Assembly: GCA_965212205.1 (NCBI GenBank)
Contig: CBDBUX010000018.1
Span: 62,001-126,000, forward strand
DNA: 64,000 nucleotides
Source of the DNA: JAHEJJ01 sp965212205
Lineage (GTDB): Bacteria; Bacteroidota; Bacteroidia; Flavobacteriales; Flavobacteriaceae
Direction of reading: 5' to 3'
The position numbers and the translations under genes are program-made. Under the pieces are notes generated by a model. It did not search any database and was not told where the DNA came from. It saw only the letters and a program-made list of their open reading frames with translations. Numbering within the stretch: position 1 is the first letter of the stretch; every line of letters begins with the position of its first letter. Shown here in pieces: positions 44,034 through 51,939 of this stretch.

Positions 44034-46274
44034 ATGAAACAACTTTTATTAACCATAGTATGCTTTCAGCTAGGCGTTTTGAGTTATGCCCAGGAAGCAA
44101 TTAGCGGCACGGTAAGAGAATCCGATGGTACAGCAGCTCAACCAGGATTGGCAGGGGTAAACGTGTATTGGCAGGATTCGCAAATCGGGACGGTTACGGA
44201 CCAGGATGGACATTTTAGCATCCCGTATTCAGCCGAGTACAACAGGCTTATAATAAGTCATGTTGGGTATCGCACCGACACCTTAATCATAGATGGCCCA
44301 CAATTAATCCAACATTTTCTGCGATCCGAAAATCAATTAGATGAGGTAGTGCTGGAACAGGAAAAAGAAGCCGTACAAAAGGCTTTTTATACCACACAGA
44401 ATGTGGTAACGGTAAATAGTGCTGAATTGCTCAAGGCAGCCTGCTGTAATCTTTCAGAAAGCTTTGAAACCAATCCGGCCATCGATGTGAATTTCAATGA
44501 CGCGCTTACAGGAACCAAACAGATCCAGATGCTCGGACTTACCAGCCCATACCTTCTGATCACCCAGGAAAATATTCCGATGGTCAGAGGTGCCTCCCAG
44601 ACCTACGGGCTTACCTTTACGCCCGGTACATGGATAGAGAGTATACAGATCACCAAAGGTGCCGGTAGTGTGATGAATGGATATGAATCCATATCCGGGC
44701 AGATCAATACGGAGTTGCTAAAACCCTCCGATGAGGAATTGCTTTTTATCAATGGATACGCCAATAGGAACGGGCGCCTCGAACTCAATACCCATCTTAA
44801 TGGCAAATTGAACGAAAAGTGGAGTACGGGCCTATTCATTCATGGGAATCGAAGGGATACAAAAGTAGACAACAACGGGGATGGATTTTTAGACGCACCA
44901 CTGGCCAACCAGATCAATCTGATGAATCGTTGGCAGTTTCAGGATGCTGACAGGGGTTGGATAAGCTTTTTTAACCTTCGCTATCTGAGAGATCAGAAGC
45001 AGATTGGGGAATCGGTTTTTAATCCGGAAAGCGATCGCTTAACAACAAATGCCTGGGGTGGTGAGATCGAAACCAACAGGTGGGATGCCTCCCTTAAATT
45101 AGGTTATGTCTTTCCCGACATGCCCTATCAAAGTATTGGATTTCAGGTCGCTTACAGTGGTCATGTTCAGGAATCCTATTTTGGGTTCAACCGCTATGAT
45201 ATCGATCATAATTCGGCCTATTCCAATCTGTTGTTCAATTCTATTATCGGAGATACAAGGAATACCTTTAAAACAGGAATTACGCTGGCTTATGATAGTT
45301 ATGAAGAAGGAGTAAACACCCAGGAATTCAGTCGGGTAGACCGGTCGGCGGGGGCCTTTTTCGAATACAGCTATACCAATCTCGAAAAAATTAGTCTTAC
45401 GGCGGGAATCCGGATGGATTTCCATAACCGGCTTGGGAATTTTATCACTCCACGCCTACACCTCCGATATACCCCATGGGAGAGAGGAAGCCTAAGAGGG
45501 TCTGTGGGCAGAGGCAGGCGTGCTGCCAATATTTTTGCTGAAAACCAGCAATTGTTCGCTTCCTCCCGTCAAATTCAATTACTGGATTCCGGTGGAAGTA
45601 TATATGGATTGGATCCGGAGGATGCCTGGAATTTTGGTTTGAGTTTCCTGCAGGGATTTAATTTGTTCGGGCGTAGCGGGGATATCAGTCTTGATTATTA
45701 CCGCACAGACTTCCGGAACCAAATCGTTGTTGATTGGGAGATTCCTACGGAGATCTCCTTTTATAACCTGGATGGTAAAAGCATCGCCAACAGTTTTCAA
45801 TTTGAGATCAATTACGAGGTATTACCCCGCCTGGAGTTGCGAACGGCTTATAAATATTACGACGTACGAATAGATTATAACAGTGGGAATTTGCAGAAAC
45901 CCCTGCAAGCGCGTAATCGATTCTTTGCCAACCTGGGTTATAATACTGCAGTCACTGAAAAAGACAGACAGTGGCGCTTGGACTATACATTGCATAGCCT
46001 TGGCAAACAAAGGCTGCCAAACACTTCGACCAATCCCGAACCGTTTAGGCTACCGGCATTTTCGGATCCCTATAGCCTGATGAATGCTCAGGTTACAAGA
46101 GTATTTTCAAAGAAGTTTGAGGCATATGTGGGAGCGGAAAACATTACAGATGTAAAACAACCGAATCCGGTGCTGGCAGCGAATGATCCTTTTGGCCCGT
46201 ATTTTGATACCAGTATCGTATATGCTCCGGTTTTAGGAAGTATGTATTATGTTGGCTTCAGGTTTAATTTATGA
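44034..46274 (+). CDS. TonB-dependent outer-membrane receptor (metal-related type)
   Basis: A 746-residue receptor: signal (LLLTIVCFQLGVLSYAQ), CarboxypepD_reg-like domain at about 22-105 (ISGTVRESDG, LAGVNVYWQDSQIGTVTDQD), plug about 118-230, and a 22-strand-type barrel ending LGSMYYVGFRFNL. The plug begins with an unusual Cys pair, LLKAACCNLSESFETN (Cys137-Cys138), followed by IQMLGLTSPYLLITQENIPM. The receptor uses TonB energy to import a ligand across the outer membrane. Neighbours with CC and CxxC motifs suggest a metal or metal chelate, copper being one guess. No SusD partner, so not a glycan system. Confidence 0.9.
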   Translation: MKQLLLTIVCFQLGVLSYAQEAISGTVRESDGTAAQPGLAGVNVYWQDSQIGTVTDQDGHFSIPYSAEYNRLIISHVGYRTDTLIIDGPQLIQHFLRSENQLDEVVLEQEKEAVQKAFYTTQNVVTVNSAELLKAACCNLSESFETNPAIDVNFNDALTGTKQIQMLGLTSPYLLITQENIPMVRGASQTYGLTFTPGTWIESIQITKGAGSVMNGYESISGQINTELLKPSDEELLFINGYANRNGRLELNTHLNGKLNEKWSTGLFIHGNRRDTKVDNNGDGFLDAPLANQINLMNRWQFQDADRGWISFFNLRYLRDQKQIGESVFNPESDRLTTNAWGGEIETNRWDASLKLGYVFPDMPYQSIGFQVAYSGHVQESYFGFNRYDIDHNSAYSNLLFNSIIGDTRNTFKTGITLAYDSYEEGVNTQEFSRVDRSAGAFFEYSYTNLEKISLTAGIRMDFHNRLGNFITPRLHLRYTPWERGSLRGSVGRGRRAANIFAENQQLFASSRQIQLLDSGGSIYGLDPEDAWNFGLSFLQGFNLFGRSGDISLDYYRTDFRNQIVVDWEIPTEISFYNLDGKSIANSFQFEINYEVLPRLELRTAYKYYDVRIDYNSGNLQKPLQARNRFFANLGYNTAVTEKDRQWRLDYTLHSLGKQRLPNTSTNPEPFRLPAFSDPYSLMNAQVTRVFSKKFEAYVGAENITDVKQPNPVLAANDPFGPYFDTSIVYAPVLGSMYYVGFRFNL

Positions 46275-46302
46275 ATTTGACTAACTTTAAAATAAAAACA
46301 AG

Positions 46303-46677
46303 ATGAAAATGCGAATATTGATCACATTCCTGTTTACCCTAATTATCGGATCGGCGATGGCACAGGAGAAAAATAAAAAAATATCCTTTGTGGTCGACGG
46401 CAAATGTGAAATGTGCAAGATGCGGATAGAGAAAGCCGCCTTACAGGTACAGGGGGTAAAATATGCATCGTGGGATATTCCATCTCATGAGCTATCCTTG
46501 ATTATCGACGAGCGCAAAACCAATTCGATGAAGATTAAGACCGCTTTGGTGAATGTGGGGCACGATACACAAGAACTCAAGGCTTCTGAAGAAGCCTATG
46601 ACAAAATCCATCCTTGCTGTAAATACAGGGAAGACAATACTGACGATAGTAAGGAGCATAAAAAAAACCGTCCATAA
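46303..46677 (+). CDS. Periplasmic heavy-metal-associated (HMA) domain protein
   Basis: A 124-residue protein: signal peptide to Ala20 (FTLIIGSAMAQ), then a ferredoxin-like HMA fold with VVDGKCEMCKMRIEKAAL (CxxC at Cys36/Cys39), GVKYASWDIPSHELSLII, and a tail with HPCCKYRED (Cys106-Cys107). HMA domains bind soft metals, usually Cu(I), through the CxxC. The exported position is unusual for metallochaperones, which mostly act in the cytoplasm. Gap to the receptor is 28 bp. Its stop codon lies in the loop of the terminator hairpin. Confidence 0.88.
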   Translation: MKMRILITFLFTLIIGSAMAQEKNKKISFVVDGKCEMCKMRIEKAALQVQGVKYASWDIPSHELSLIIDERKTNSMKIKTALVNVGHDTQELKASEEAYDKIHPCCKYREDNTDDSKEHKKNRP

Positions 46678-46691
46678 CAGGACGGTTTTTT
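46662..46691 (+). terminator. Intrinsic terminator overlapping the HMA gene stop; possibly bidirectional
   Basis: AAAAAACCGTCC-ATAACA-GGACGGTTTTTT. The TAA at 46675-46677 is inside the loop. A- and T-tracts on both sides would let it stop groEL transcription from the right as well. Confidence 0.88.
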
Positions 46692-46714
46692 GTGTGATTT
46701 CAAGGAACAATGAT

Positions 46715-48349
46715 TTACATCATTCCGGGCATTCCGCCTCCACCTCCCATTGGAGGAGCGGCCGGAGCGTCTTCTTTAATATCGGTTAGGGCGCATTCGG
46801 TGGTCAGGATCATTCCGGCAACCGAAGCAGCATTCTCTAAAGCGATACGCGTCACTTTTGCAGGGTCAATGATTCCTGCCTTAAGCATTTCTACGAATTT
46901 CTCCGACTTGGCATCATATCCGAAGTCGCCTTTTCCTTCATAGACTTTAGCGACAACAACAGATCCTTCTCCACCAGCGTTTTCCACAATGGTTCGCATT
47001 GGAGATTCGATTGCCCTTGCAACGATCTGCATACCTGTCTCTTCATCGGCATTTTCGGTAGCTACTTTTGCCAAATCAGCTTTGGCGCGGATAAATGCCA
47101 CACCTCCACCGGCTACAATACCTTCCTCAACTGCGGCACGAGTTGCATGAAGAGCATCGTCTACCCGGTCTTTCTTCTCTTTCATCTCTACTTCCGAAGC
47201 GGCACCTACATAGAGGACGGCCACGCCACCAGATAGTTTGGCAAGTCGTTCCTGAAGTTTTTCACGATCATAATCAGAAGTCGTTGTCTCGATTTGAGAT
47301 TTTATCTGGTTAACTCGTGTTTTGATGTTCTTCGCTGCGCCAGACCCGTTAACGATGGTTGTGTTGTCCTTGTCGATGGTAATTTTTTCACAATTACCTA
47401 ACATGTCAATAGTCGCATTCTCAAGCGAGAATCCTCTTTCCTCTGAAATAACGGTTCCGTTGGTAAGAATGGCAATATCTTCGAGCATTGCTTTTCTGCG
47501 GTCTCCGAATCCAGGAGCTTTTACCGCCGCGATTTTCAATGACCCTCTCAGTTTGTTCACCACAAGAGTGGCCAGTGCTTCACCATCTACATCTTCTGCG
47601 ATGATCAATAGCGGCTTTCCTGATTGTGCCACCGGCTCAAGAACTGGAAGGAGGTCCTTCATGGTCGAGATCTTCTTGTCGAACAATAGAATATATGGAC
47701 TGTCGAGGTCGGCGATCATTTTTTCCGAATCGGTAACAAAATAAGGCGAGAGATACCCTCTGTCGAATTGCATTCCTTCCACCACGTCTACGTAGGTGTC
47801 GGTTCCCTTGGCTTCTTCTACTGTGATAACCCCTTCTTTTCCTACTTTTTCAAAGGCCTCGGCTATGAGTTCTCCGATCGTTTCATCGTTGTTCGAAGAG
47901 ATTGAAGCAACTTGCTTGATCTTTTCAGAGCTGTCACCCACTTTTTTTGATTGCTTTGCAAGGTGCGCAACTATGGCGGCAACCGCTTTGTCGATTCCTC
48001 TTTTAAGATCCATCGGATTAGCTCCCGCAGCAACATTTTTCAATCCTTCTTTTACGATTGCCTGTGCCAGAACGGTAGCAGTTGTAGTACCATCACCGGC
48101 AAGGTCGTTGGTTTTAGAAGCGACTTCCTTAACCATTTGGGCGCCCATGTCTTCGAGGGCATCGGTAAGCTCGATCTCCTTGGCTACGGTTACACCGTCT
48201 TTGGTGACCACAGGCGAACCGAATGACTTACTTATGATTACGTTTCTACCCTTGGGTCCCAAGGTTACTTTGACGGCATTGGCAAGGGCATCGACCCCTT
48301 TTCTCAAACCATCTCTTGCTTCAATATCAAATGTTATATCTTTTGCCAT
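46715..48349 (-). CDS. groL: Chaperonin GroEL (60 kDa)
   Basis: GroEL is the folding chamber that works with GroES. The protein is 544 residues from ATG 48349 (an earlier in-frame TTG is rejected). AKDITFDIEARDGLRKGVD, VTLGPKGRNVIISKSFG, AGDGTTTATVLAQAI and AAVEEGIVAGGGVAFIRA are diagnostic. The C-terminus is the Gly-Met tail (GGGGGMPGMM). It follows groES by 17 bp. No CIRCE element is present; regulation may use the promoter candidate upstream of groES. Confidence 0.98.
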   Translation of the reverse strand: MAKDITFDIEARDGLRKGVDALANAVKVTLGPKGRNVIISKSFGSPVVTKDGVTVAKEIELTDALEDMGAQMVKEVASKTNDLAGDGTTTATVLAQAIVKEGLKNVAAGANPMDLKRGIDKAVAAIVAHLAKQSKKVGDSSEKIKQVASISSNNDETIGELIAEAFEKVGKEGVITVEEAKGTDTYVDVVEGMQFDRGYLSPYFVTDSEKMIADLDSPYILLFDKKISTMKDLLPVLEPVAQSGKPLLIIAEDVDGEALATLVVNKLRGSLKIAAVKAPGFGDRRKAMLEDIAILTNGTVISEERGFSLENATIDMLGNCEKITIDKDNTTIVNGSGAAKNIKTRVNQIKSQIETTTSDYDREKLQERLAKLSGGVAVLYVGAASEVEMKEKKDRVDDALHATRAAVEEGIVAGGGVAFIRAKADLAKVATENADEETGMQIVARAIESPMRTIVENAGGEGSVVVAKVYEGKGDFGYDAKSEKFVEMLKAGIIDPAKVTRIALENAASVAGMILTTECALTDIKEDAPAAPPMGGGGGMPGMM

Positions 48350-48366
48350 TTTCAAAAATTTAGTGT

Positions 48367-48645
48367 TTAAATAATCGCTAAAATGTCGCTTTCACGCATC
48401 ATCAAATAATCGTTGCCTTCCAGTTTTAGTTCGGTACCAGAATATTTTCCGTAGAGAACTGTATCACCAACTTTTACGGTAATTTTTTCGTCTTTCGTTC
48501 CGGGTCCTACGGCGACTACTTTTCCTTTTTGAGGTTTTTCTTTGGCAGTGTCGGGGATGTATATACCCGAGGCGGTTTTGGTTTCCGCTTCCATAGGTTC
48601 AATTAAAACCCTGTCTGCTAAAGGTTTGATATTAATTTTAGCCAT
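48367..48645 (-). CDS. groS: Co-chaperonin GroES (10 kDa)
   Basis: A 92-residue lid of the GroEL chamber. IKPLADRVLIEPMEAETKT at the N-terminus, the mobile loop ASGIYIPDTAKEKPQKG at about 24-40, and VLYGKYSGTELKLEGNDYL near 63 are the family pattern. First gene of groES-groEL on the reverse strand, separated from secG by a terminator. Confidence 0.97.
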   Translation of the reverse strand: MAKINIKPLADRVLIEPMEAETKTASGIYIPDTAKEKPQKGKVVAVGPGTKDEKITVKVGDTVLYGKYSGTELKLEGNDYLMMRESDILAII

Positions 48646-48684
48646 ATTTATAGTTTTTAGATTATCGATTATCGCTTTCTGTTA

Positions 48685-48700
48685 GTCAGAAATTATGCCA
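48685..48700 (-). promoter_or_regulatory. Possible sigma-54-like promoter of groES-groEL
   Basis: The reverse strand reads TGGCATAATTTCTGAC about 40 bp before the groES ATG. The -24 half (TGGCA) is intact and the -12 half is CTGA in place of TTGC. It is preceded by TGTCAGTTTTGCA. No CIRCE (TTAGCACTC-N9-GAGTGCTAA) is found. Confidence 0.3.
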
Positions 48701-48731
48701 TAGTGCAAAACTGACATTTTGTTAAATAAAA

Positions 48732-48758
48732 ATGCCAGCTTGTCATTTGAGCTGGCAT
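48732..48758 (-). terminator. Intrinsic terminator after secG
   Basis: On the reverse strand ATGCCAGCT pairs with AGCTGGCAT around a 9-nt loop, followed by TTTTTATTTAAC. It separates the miaB-secG operon from groES. Confidence 0.8.
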
Positions 48759-48780
48759 ATTCGATTGATATTTTCAAAAT

Positions 48781-49149
48781 TTACTGAATCGTGTCAATCG
48801 GATTTACCCCATCCTGTGCGGGCATTTCCTCAGGAACTTCTTCAGGAACGGTTTCAGGAACCGAATTTTCAATATCATCTCCCTGCAGCAACTTGGATTC
48901 TGCATCCGCGAAATTTCCTTTGATCGCCACATTGGAGAGCAAGATCAGAACTACCAACAAAGTGGCAAGAGTCCAGGTACTTTTATCAAGAAAATCCCCT
49001 GTTTTCTTTACTCCTCCAACAATCTGGTTACCACCTCCACCAAAGGAAGAAGAAAGGCCTCCACCTTTTGGGTTCTGTACCATGACCACCAATACCAGCA
49101 GGAAACATACGGCGATAATCAGGATTAGGAATATGGTGAATGTACTCAT
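48781..49149 (-). CDS. secG: Preprotein translocase subunit SecG
   Basis: The small SecYEG subunit. The protein is 122 residues. TM1 (FLILIIAVCFLLVLVVMV), the conserved loop QNPKGGGLSSSFGGGG and TM2 (STWTLATLLVVLILLSNVAI) are clear. The acidic/proline-rich C-terminal tail (VPETVPEEVPEEMPAQDG) is typical of the longer Bacteroidota SecG. Start is adjacent to the stop of the upstream TPR-like gene (no gap). Last gene of the reverse operon. Confidence 0.96.
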   Translation of the reverse strand: MSTFTIFLILIIAVCFLLVLVVMVQNPKGGGLSSSFGGGGNQIVGGVKKTGDFLDKSTWTLATLLVVLILLSNVAIKGNFADAESKLLQGDDIENSVPETVPEEVPEEMPAQDGVNPIDTIQ

Positions 49150-50073
49150 CTATTTCAAATTTTCTTTTTGTATCTGCTTTACCGCTTTTATGCGGTCTGC
49201 AAAGAAACCACTTTTTTCCGGATATTTCAAACTTAAGATCCGGTACGATTGAATGGCCTTTTTATACTTTTTTTGTTCGAGATAGACCTTGGCCAGCGTC
49301 TCGGTCATTAATTCATCTTCCCTGAGTTTTTCAGAGGATTTTACATCCGCAATAGGTGCGTCCATATCGGGCTCGATCTTGTGGTCCGCTTCTATGAATT
49401 TATCGATAAGTTCAAATTTGCGTTTTTTGGCTGTCTTGTCTTCGGAGGGGGTATGGAGTTCCTTTAATTCCCCTTCTTTTTCGTCATCTTCTTTGCGCAC
49501 AGATTTCAGTGACGTTAGCTGCAACCATTCTCCAAACGAATGCTTTTCCTTTCTGGTAAATGGCAGGGGCTTGCCCAAATCCAGAGAATCTTCGGCTTTT
49601 TGTCTTTTTTCCTTTGCCAATTGCTGGTCGATCTCCGGGTCTTTGGATTTGAAAAGTGACGGATCCAGGATCTGATCGGCATCTTGTACCGAGCGGGGCA
49701 GAGGTTCATCGGAAGATTCTTCGATCATCTCGGTATCTGCATCAGGGTTGGGGAGCACGTCTTCTGAGATCGTCTCTTGTTCTGAGAGGGGTGCTGTTTT
49801 ACCGGAAATAGTATCCGCGATACTATTTTGAAGAAATTCTTCGGAGGTGATAAAATCGAAAAGCACATCCCTGTCGGCGGTATAAGCCGCTGTAATTTTT
49901 AACGCTTTGTTATATTTAAAGCTGTTGAGGTTATTCAGCCCTTTTAACTGTAAAGCACGCGCCGTTTGAAAATAAGGGTAATCTATCAATACATCTTCTA
50001 ACTGACGGGTCTGAGCAGCACTGACCATCTCATTGGGAAATTGCAGCAGATGTGTAAATTCGTTTACCTTCAT
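49150..50073 (-). CDS. TPR-like cytoplasmic protein between lptE and secG
   Basis: A 307-residue protein from ATG 50073 (the preceding codon is TTG). The N-terminus (FTHLLQFPNEMVSAAQTRQL, YPYFQTARALQLKGLN) and C-terminus (LAKVYLEQKKYKKAIQSYRI, KYPEKSGFFADRIKAVKQIQ) look like TPR helices; the middle (about 95-225) is a long acidic/basic disordered linker. No signal peptide. The place upstream of secG hints at a link with export or envelope assembly. Function unknown. Confidence 0.75.
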   Translation of the reverse strand: MKVNEFTHLLQFPNEMVSAAQTRQLEDVLIDYPYFQTARALQLKGLNNLNSFKYNKALKITAAYTADRDVLFDFITSEEFLQNSIADTISGKTAPLSEQETISEDVLPNPDADTEMIEESSDEPLPRSVQDADQILDPSLFKSKDPEIDQQLAKEKRQKAEDSLDLGKPLPFTRKEKHSFGEWLQLTSLKSVRKEDDEKEGELKELHTPSEDKTAKKRKFELIDKFIEADHKIEPDMDAPIADVKSSEKLREDELMTETLAKVYLEQKKYKKAIQSYRILSLKYPEKSGFFADRIKAVKQIQKENLK

Positions 50074-50088
50074 CAATTGGGTTTAAAC

Positions 50089-50619
50089 TTACCAGTTGGC
50101 AAGAGATGCATTAAAAATGTCCTGGGTTAGACGTTCAAAAATAACCTGATGTGCCTCGTCGCGAACTGAAGCGAGTTGGGAATTGGCATCATAGTCGAAA
50201 AAGAAGCTAAACCGTTGTTCGAAATCTGTATCCTCCTTGGTTTTATTATAAAACCGTACCTGAATGCTCATCGTTAATCTGTTTTGAGCTGCACGTTGTT
50301 CGGCCGTGGCAGTCATCGGGGATACCCTATACTCCACGATCTCGCCTTCATAAAGTAAATCTCCGCTGGAAGTAACAAGGTCCAGACTTGTCTGGCTCAG
50401 GATCAAATCCTGCAAGGCCAGCGTAAATTCGCGGTCGAGGCCAGGGTCGAAGGTAGAACCCGGACTTTGGGTGGCATAATTCTGGAAATAACTTACCTGG
50501 AACGTTTCGGCGCTTCCCACATCACCTCCTGTAAAGTTATAAACTCCACAGCCCGAAAGGCAGCTAAACATCATCAGAGAATAGAATATCGCCAAGGATT
50601 TTTTAAATATCACACCCAT
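50089..50619 (-). CDS. LptE-family LPS-assembly lipoprotein
   Basis: LptE plugs the LptD barrel and helps insert LPS in the outer leaflet. I chose ATG 50619 (MGVIFKKSLAIFY) because it gives an SPII signal with Cys24 (LSGC) and 176 residues; a longer frame would start with GTG 50664, overlapping the upstream stop (GTGA), and cannot be excluded. CGVYNFTGGDVGSAETFQVS after the Cys, LDREFTLALQDLILSQTSLD and GEIVEYRVSPMTATAEQRAA match Bacteroidota LptE-like proteins. It follows the sigma-54 activator gene. Confidence 0.85.
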   Translation of the reverse strand: MGVIFKKSLAIFYSLMMFSCLSGCGVYNFTGGDVGSAETFQVSYFQNYATQSPGSTFDPGLDREFTLALQDLILSQTSLDLVTSSGDLLYEGEIVEYRVSPMTATAEQRAAQNRLTMSIQVRFYNKTKEDTDFEQRFSFFFDYDANSQLASVRDEAHQVIFERLTQDIFNASLANW

Positions 50620-50660
50620 CTTATTTGAAATATGGTTCAATATAACCATGTTCCTTTTGC

Positions 50661-51929
50661 TCACAAATCGTATTGTTTAATTTTTCGGTACAGTGTACGT
50701 TCTGAGATGCCCAGTTCAGCTGCTGCCGCTTTGCGTTTCCCCCTATTCCGATCAAGAGATTTTTTAATCAGTTCAATCTCCTTTTCCTGCAATGACAAGG
50801 TCTCCTCTTCCTGGATCTCTTCGGCAAAACTGTATTTGTCTTCCTGCGGTGTTTCGTTCTCAGTTTTCCGCACTACACTGGTTTCGGGCAAAGGCAATAC
50901 CTCTAGAGGCCGTTCTTCGGTTTTCATGGTATCGCCATTCTCACCATATATTTTCTTGATCAACCCCTCATGCTCCTGCTGTACTTGAGAGGAATCGTTG
51001 TTTTTAAGCAGTTCCAGAGTCAGTTTTTTAAGGTCGTTAAGGTCTCCCTTCATGTCGAAAAGTACCTTATATAGGATCTCCCTTTCATTGCTGAAGTCGT
51101 TTCTGGGACCTTCTTTTTCGATTACGGCTGGTAGCTGACTATCACCGGCACTTGGCAAATAACTATTTAGTGTCCCTATAGAGATAAAACGTTCTTCCTC
51201 CAGTACAGATATCTGCTCGGCTACATTCCTCAATTGCCTGATATTACCCGGCCAGCGATATTTGAGCAACAACTGTATAGCATCGTCGCCCAGTCTTATG
51301 GTGGGCATTTTGTATTTCTGGCTAAAATCCGATGCGAATTTGCGGAACAAAAGATGGATATCCTGTTGCCGATCTCTGAGCGGTGGTATATTGATCTCTA
51401 CTGTACTCAGTCTGTAATAAAGGTCTTCCCGGAATTTTCCTTTTTTGATGGCCTCCAGCATGTTCATATTCGTGGCCGCTACAATTCTCACATTGGTCTT
51501 TTGGACCTGAGAGGATCCTACTTTTAAAAATTCCCCGTTTTCCAGCACGCGCAATAACCTTACCTGTGTGGTTAAAGGCAGTTCCCCGACCTCATCGAGA
51601 AAAATAGTACCCCCGTCGGCTACTTCGAAATATCCCCGACGGGTTTGAGTAGCGCCCGTAAAGGCTCCTTTTTCGTGTCCGAATAATTCACTGTCTATGG
51701 TGCCTTCGGGTATGGCCCCGCAGTTTACAGCGATATACTTTGCATGTTTCCTGTGCGATAAGGCATGGATGATCTTAGGAATAGCTTCCTTTCCAACACC
51801 ACTTTCTCCGGTTACCAGTACCGAAATATCGGTGGGAGCCACCTGCATCGCCTTTTCGATGGCGCGATTTAGTTTGATATCGCTGCCGATAATCTCAAAT
51901 CGTTGTTTTATAGCCTGTACGCTTTCCAT
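50661..51929 (-). CDS. Sigma-54-dependent transcriptional activator (AAA+, Fis-type HTH, no receiver domain)
   Basis: A 422-residue enhancer-binding protein. The AAA+ domain starts almost at the N-terminus: Walker A GESGVGKE at 41-48, the sigma-54-contacting GAFTGA loop near 88, Walker B GGTIFLDEVGELPLTTQ near 108, and R-finger region FREDLYYRLSTVEINIPPLR. A variable linker (about 265-380) is followed by a C-terminal Fis HTH (KRKAAAAELGISERTLYRKI). The missing sensory N-terminal domain suggests control by level or partner. It lies between miaB and lptE. Its targets are unknown; two sigma-54-like sites occur in this window. Confidence 0.94.
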   Translation of the reverse strand: MESVQAIKQRFEIIGSDIKLNRAIEKAMQVAPTDISVLVTGESGVGKEAIPKIIHALSHRKHAKYIAVNCGAIPEGTIDSELFGHEKGAFTGATQTRRGYFEVADGGTIFLDEVGELPLTTQVRLLRVLENGEFLKVGSSQVQKTNVRIVAATNMNMLEAIKKGKFREDLYYRLSTVEINIPPLRDRQQDIHLLFRKFASDFSQKYKMPTIRLGDDAIQLLLKYRWPGNIRQLRNVAEQISVLEEERFISIGTLNSYLPSAGDSQLPAVIEKEGPRNDFSNEREILYKVLFDMKGDLNDLKKLTLELLKNNDSSQVQQEHEGLIKKIYGENGDTMKTEERPLEVLPLPETSVVRKTENETPQEDKYSFAEEIQEEETLSLQEKEIELIKKSLDRNRGKRKAAAAELGISERTLYRKIKQYDL

Positions 51930-51939
51930 CTAAAAATGT

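Noticed and set aside
47796..48374. A 192-codon forward ORF opposite groEL
   Set aside because: It is the complement of groEL codons (Ser/Pro/Thr-rich shadow) and has no other support.
48646..48780. CIRCE operator for groES-groEL
   Set aside because: No TTAGCACTC-N9-GAGTGCTAA or close variant is present.
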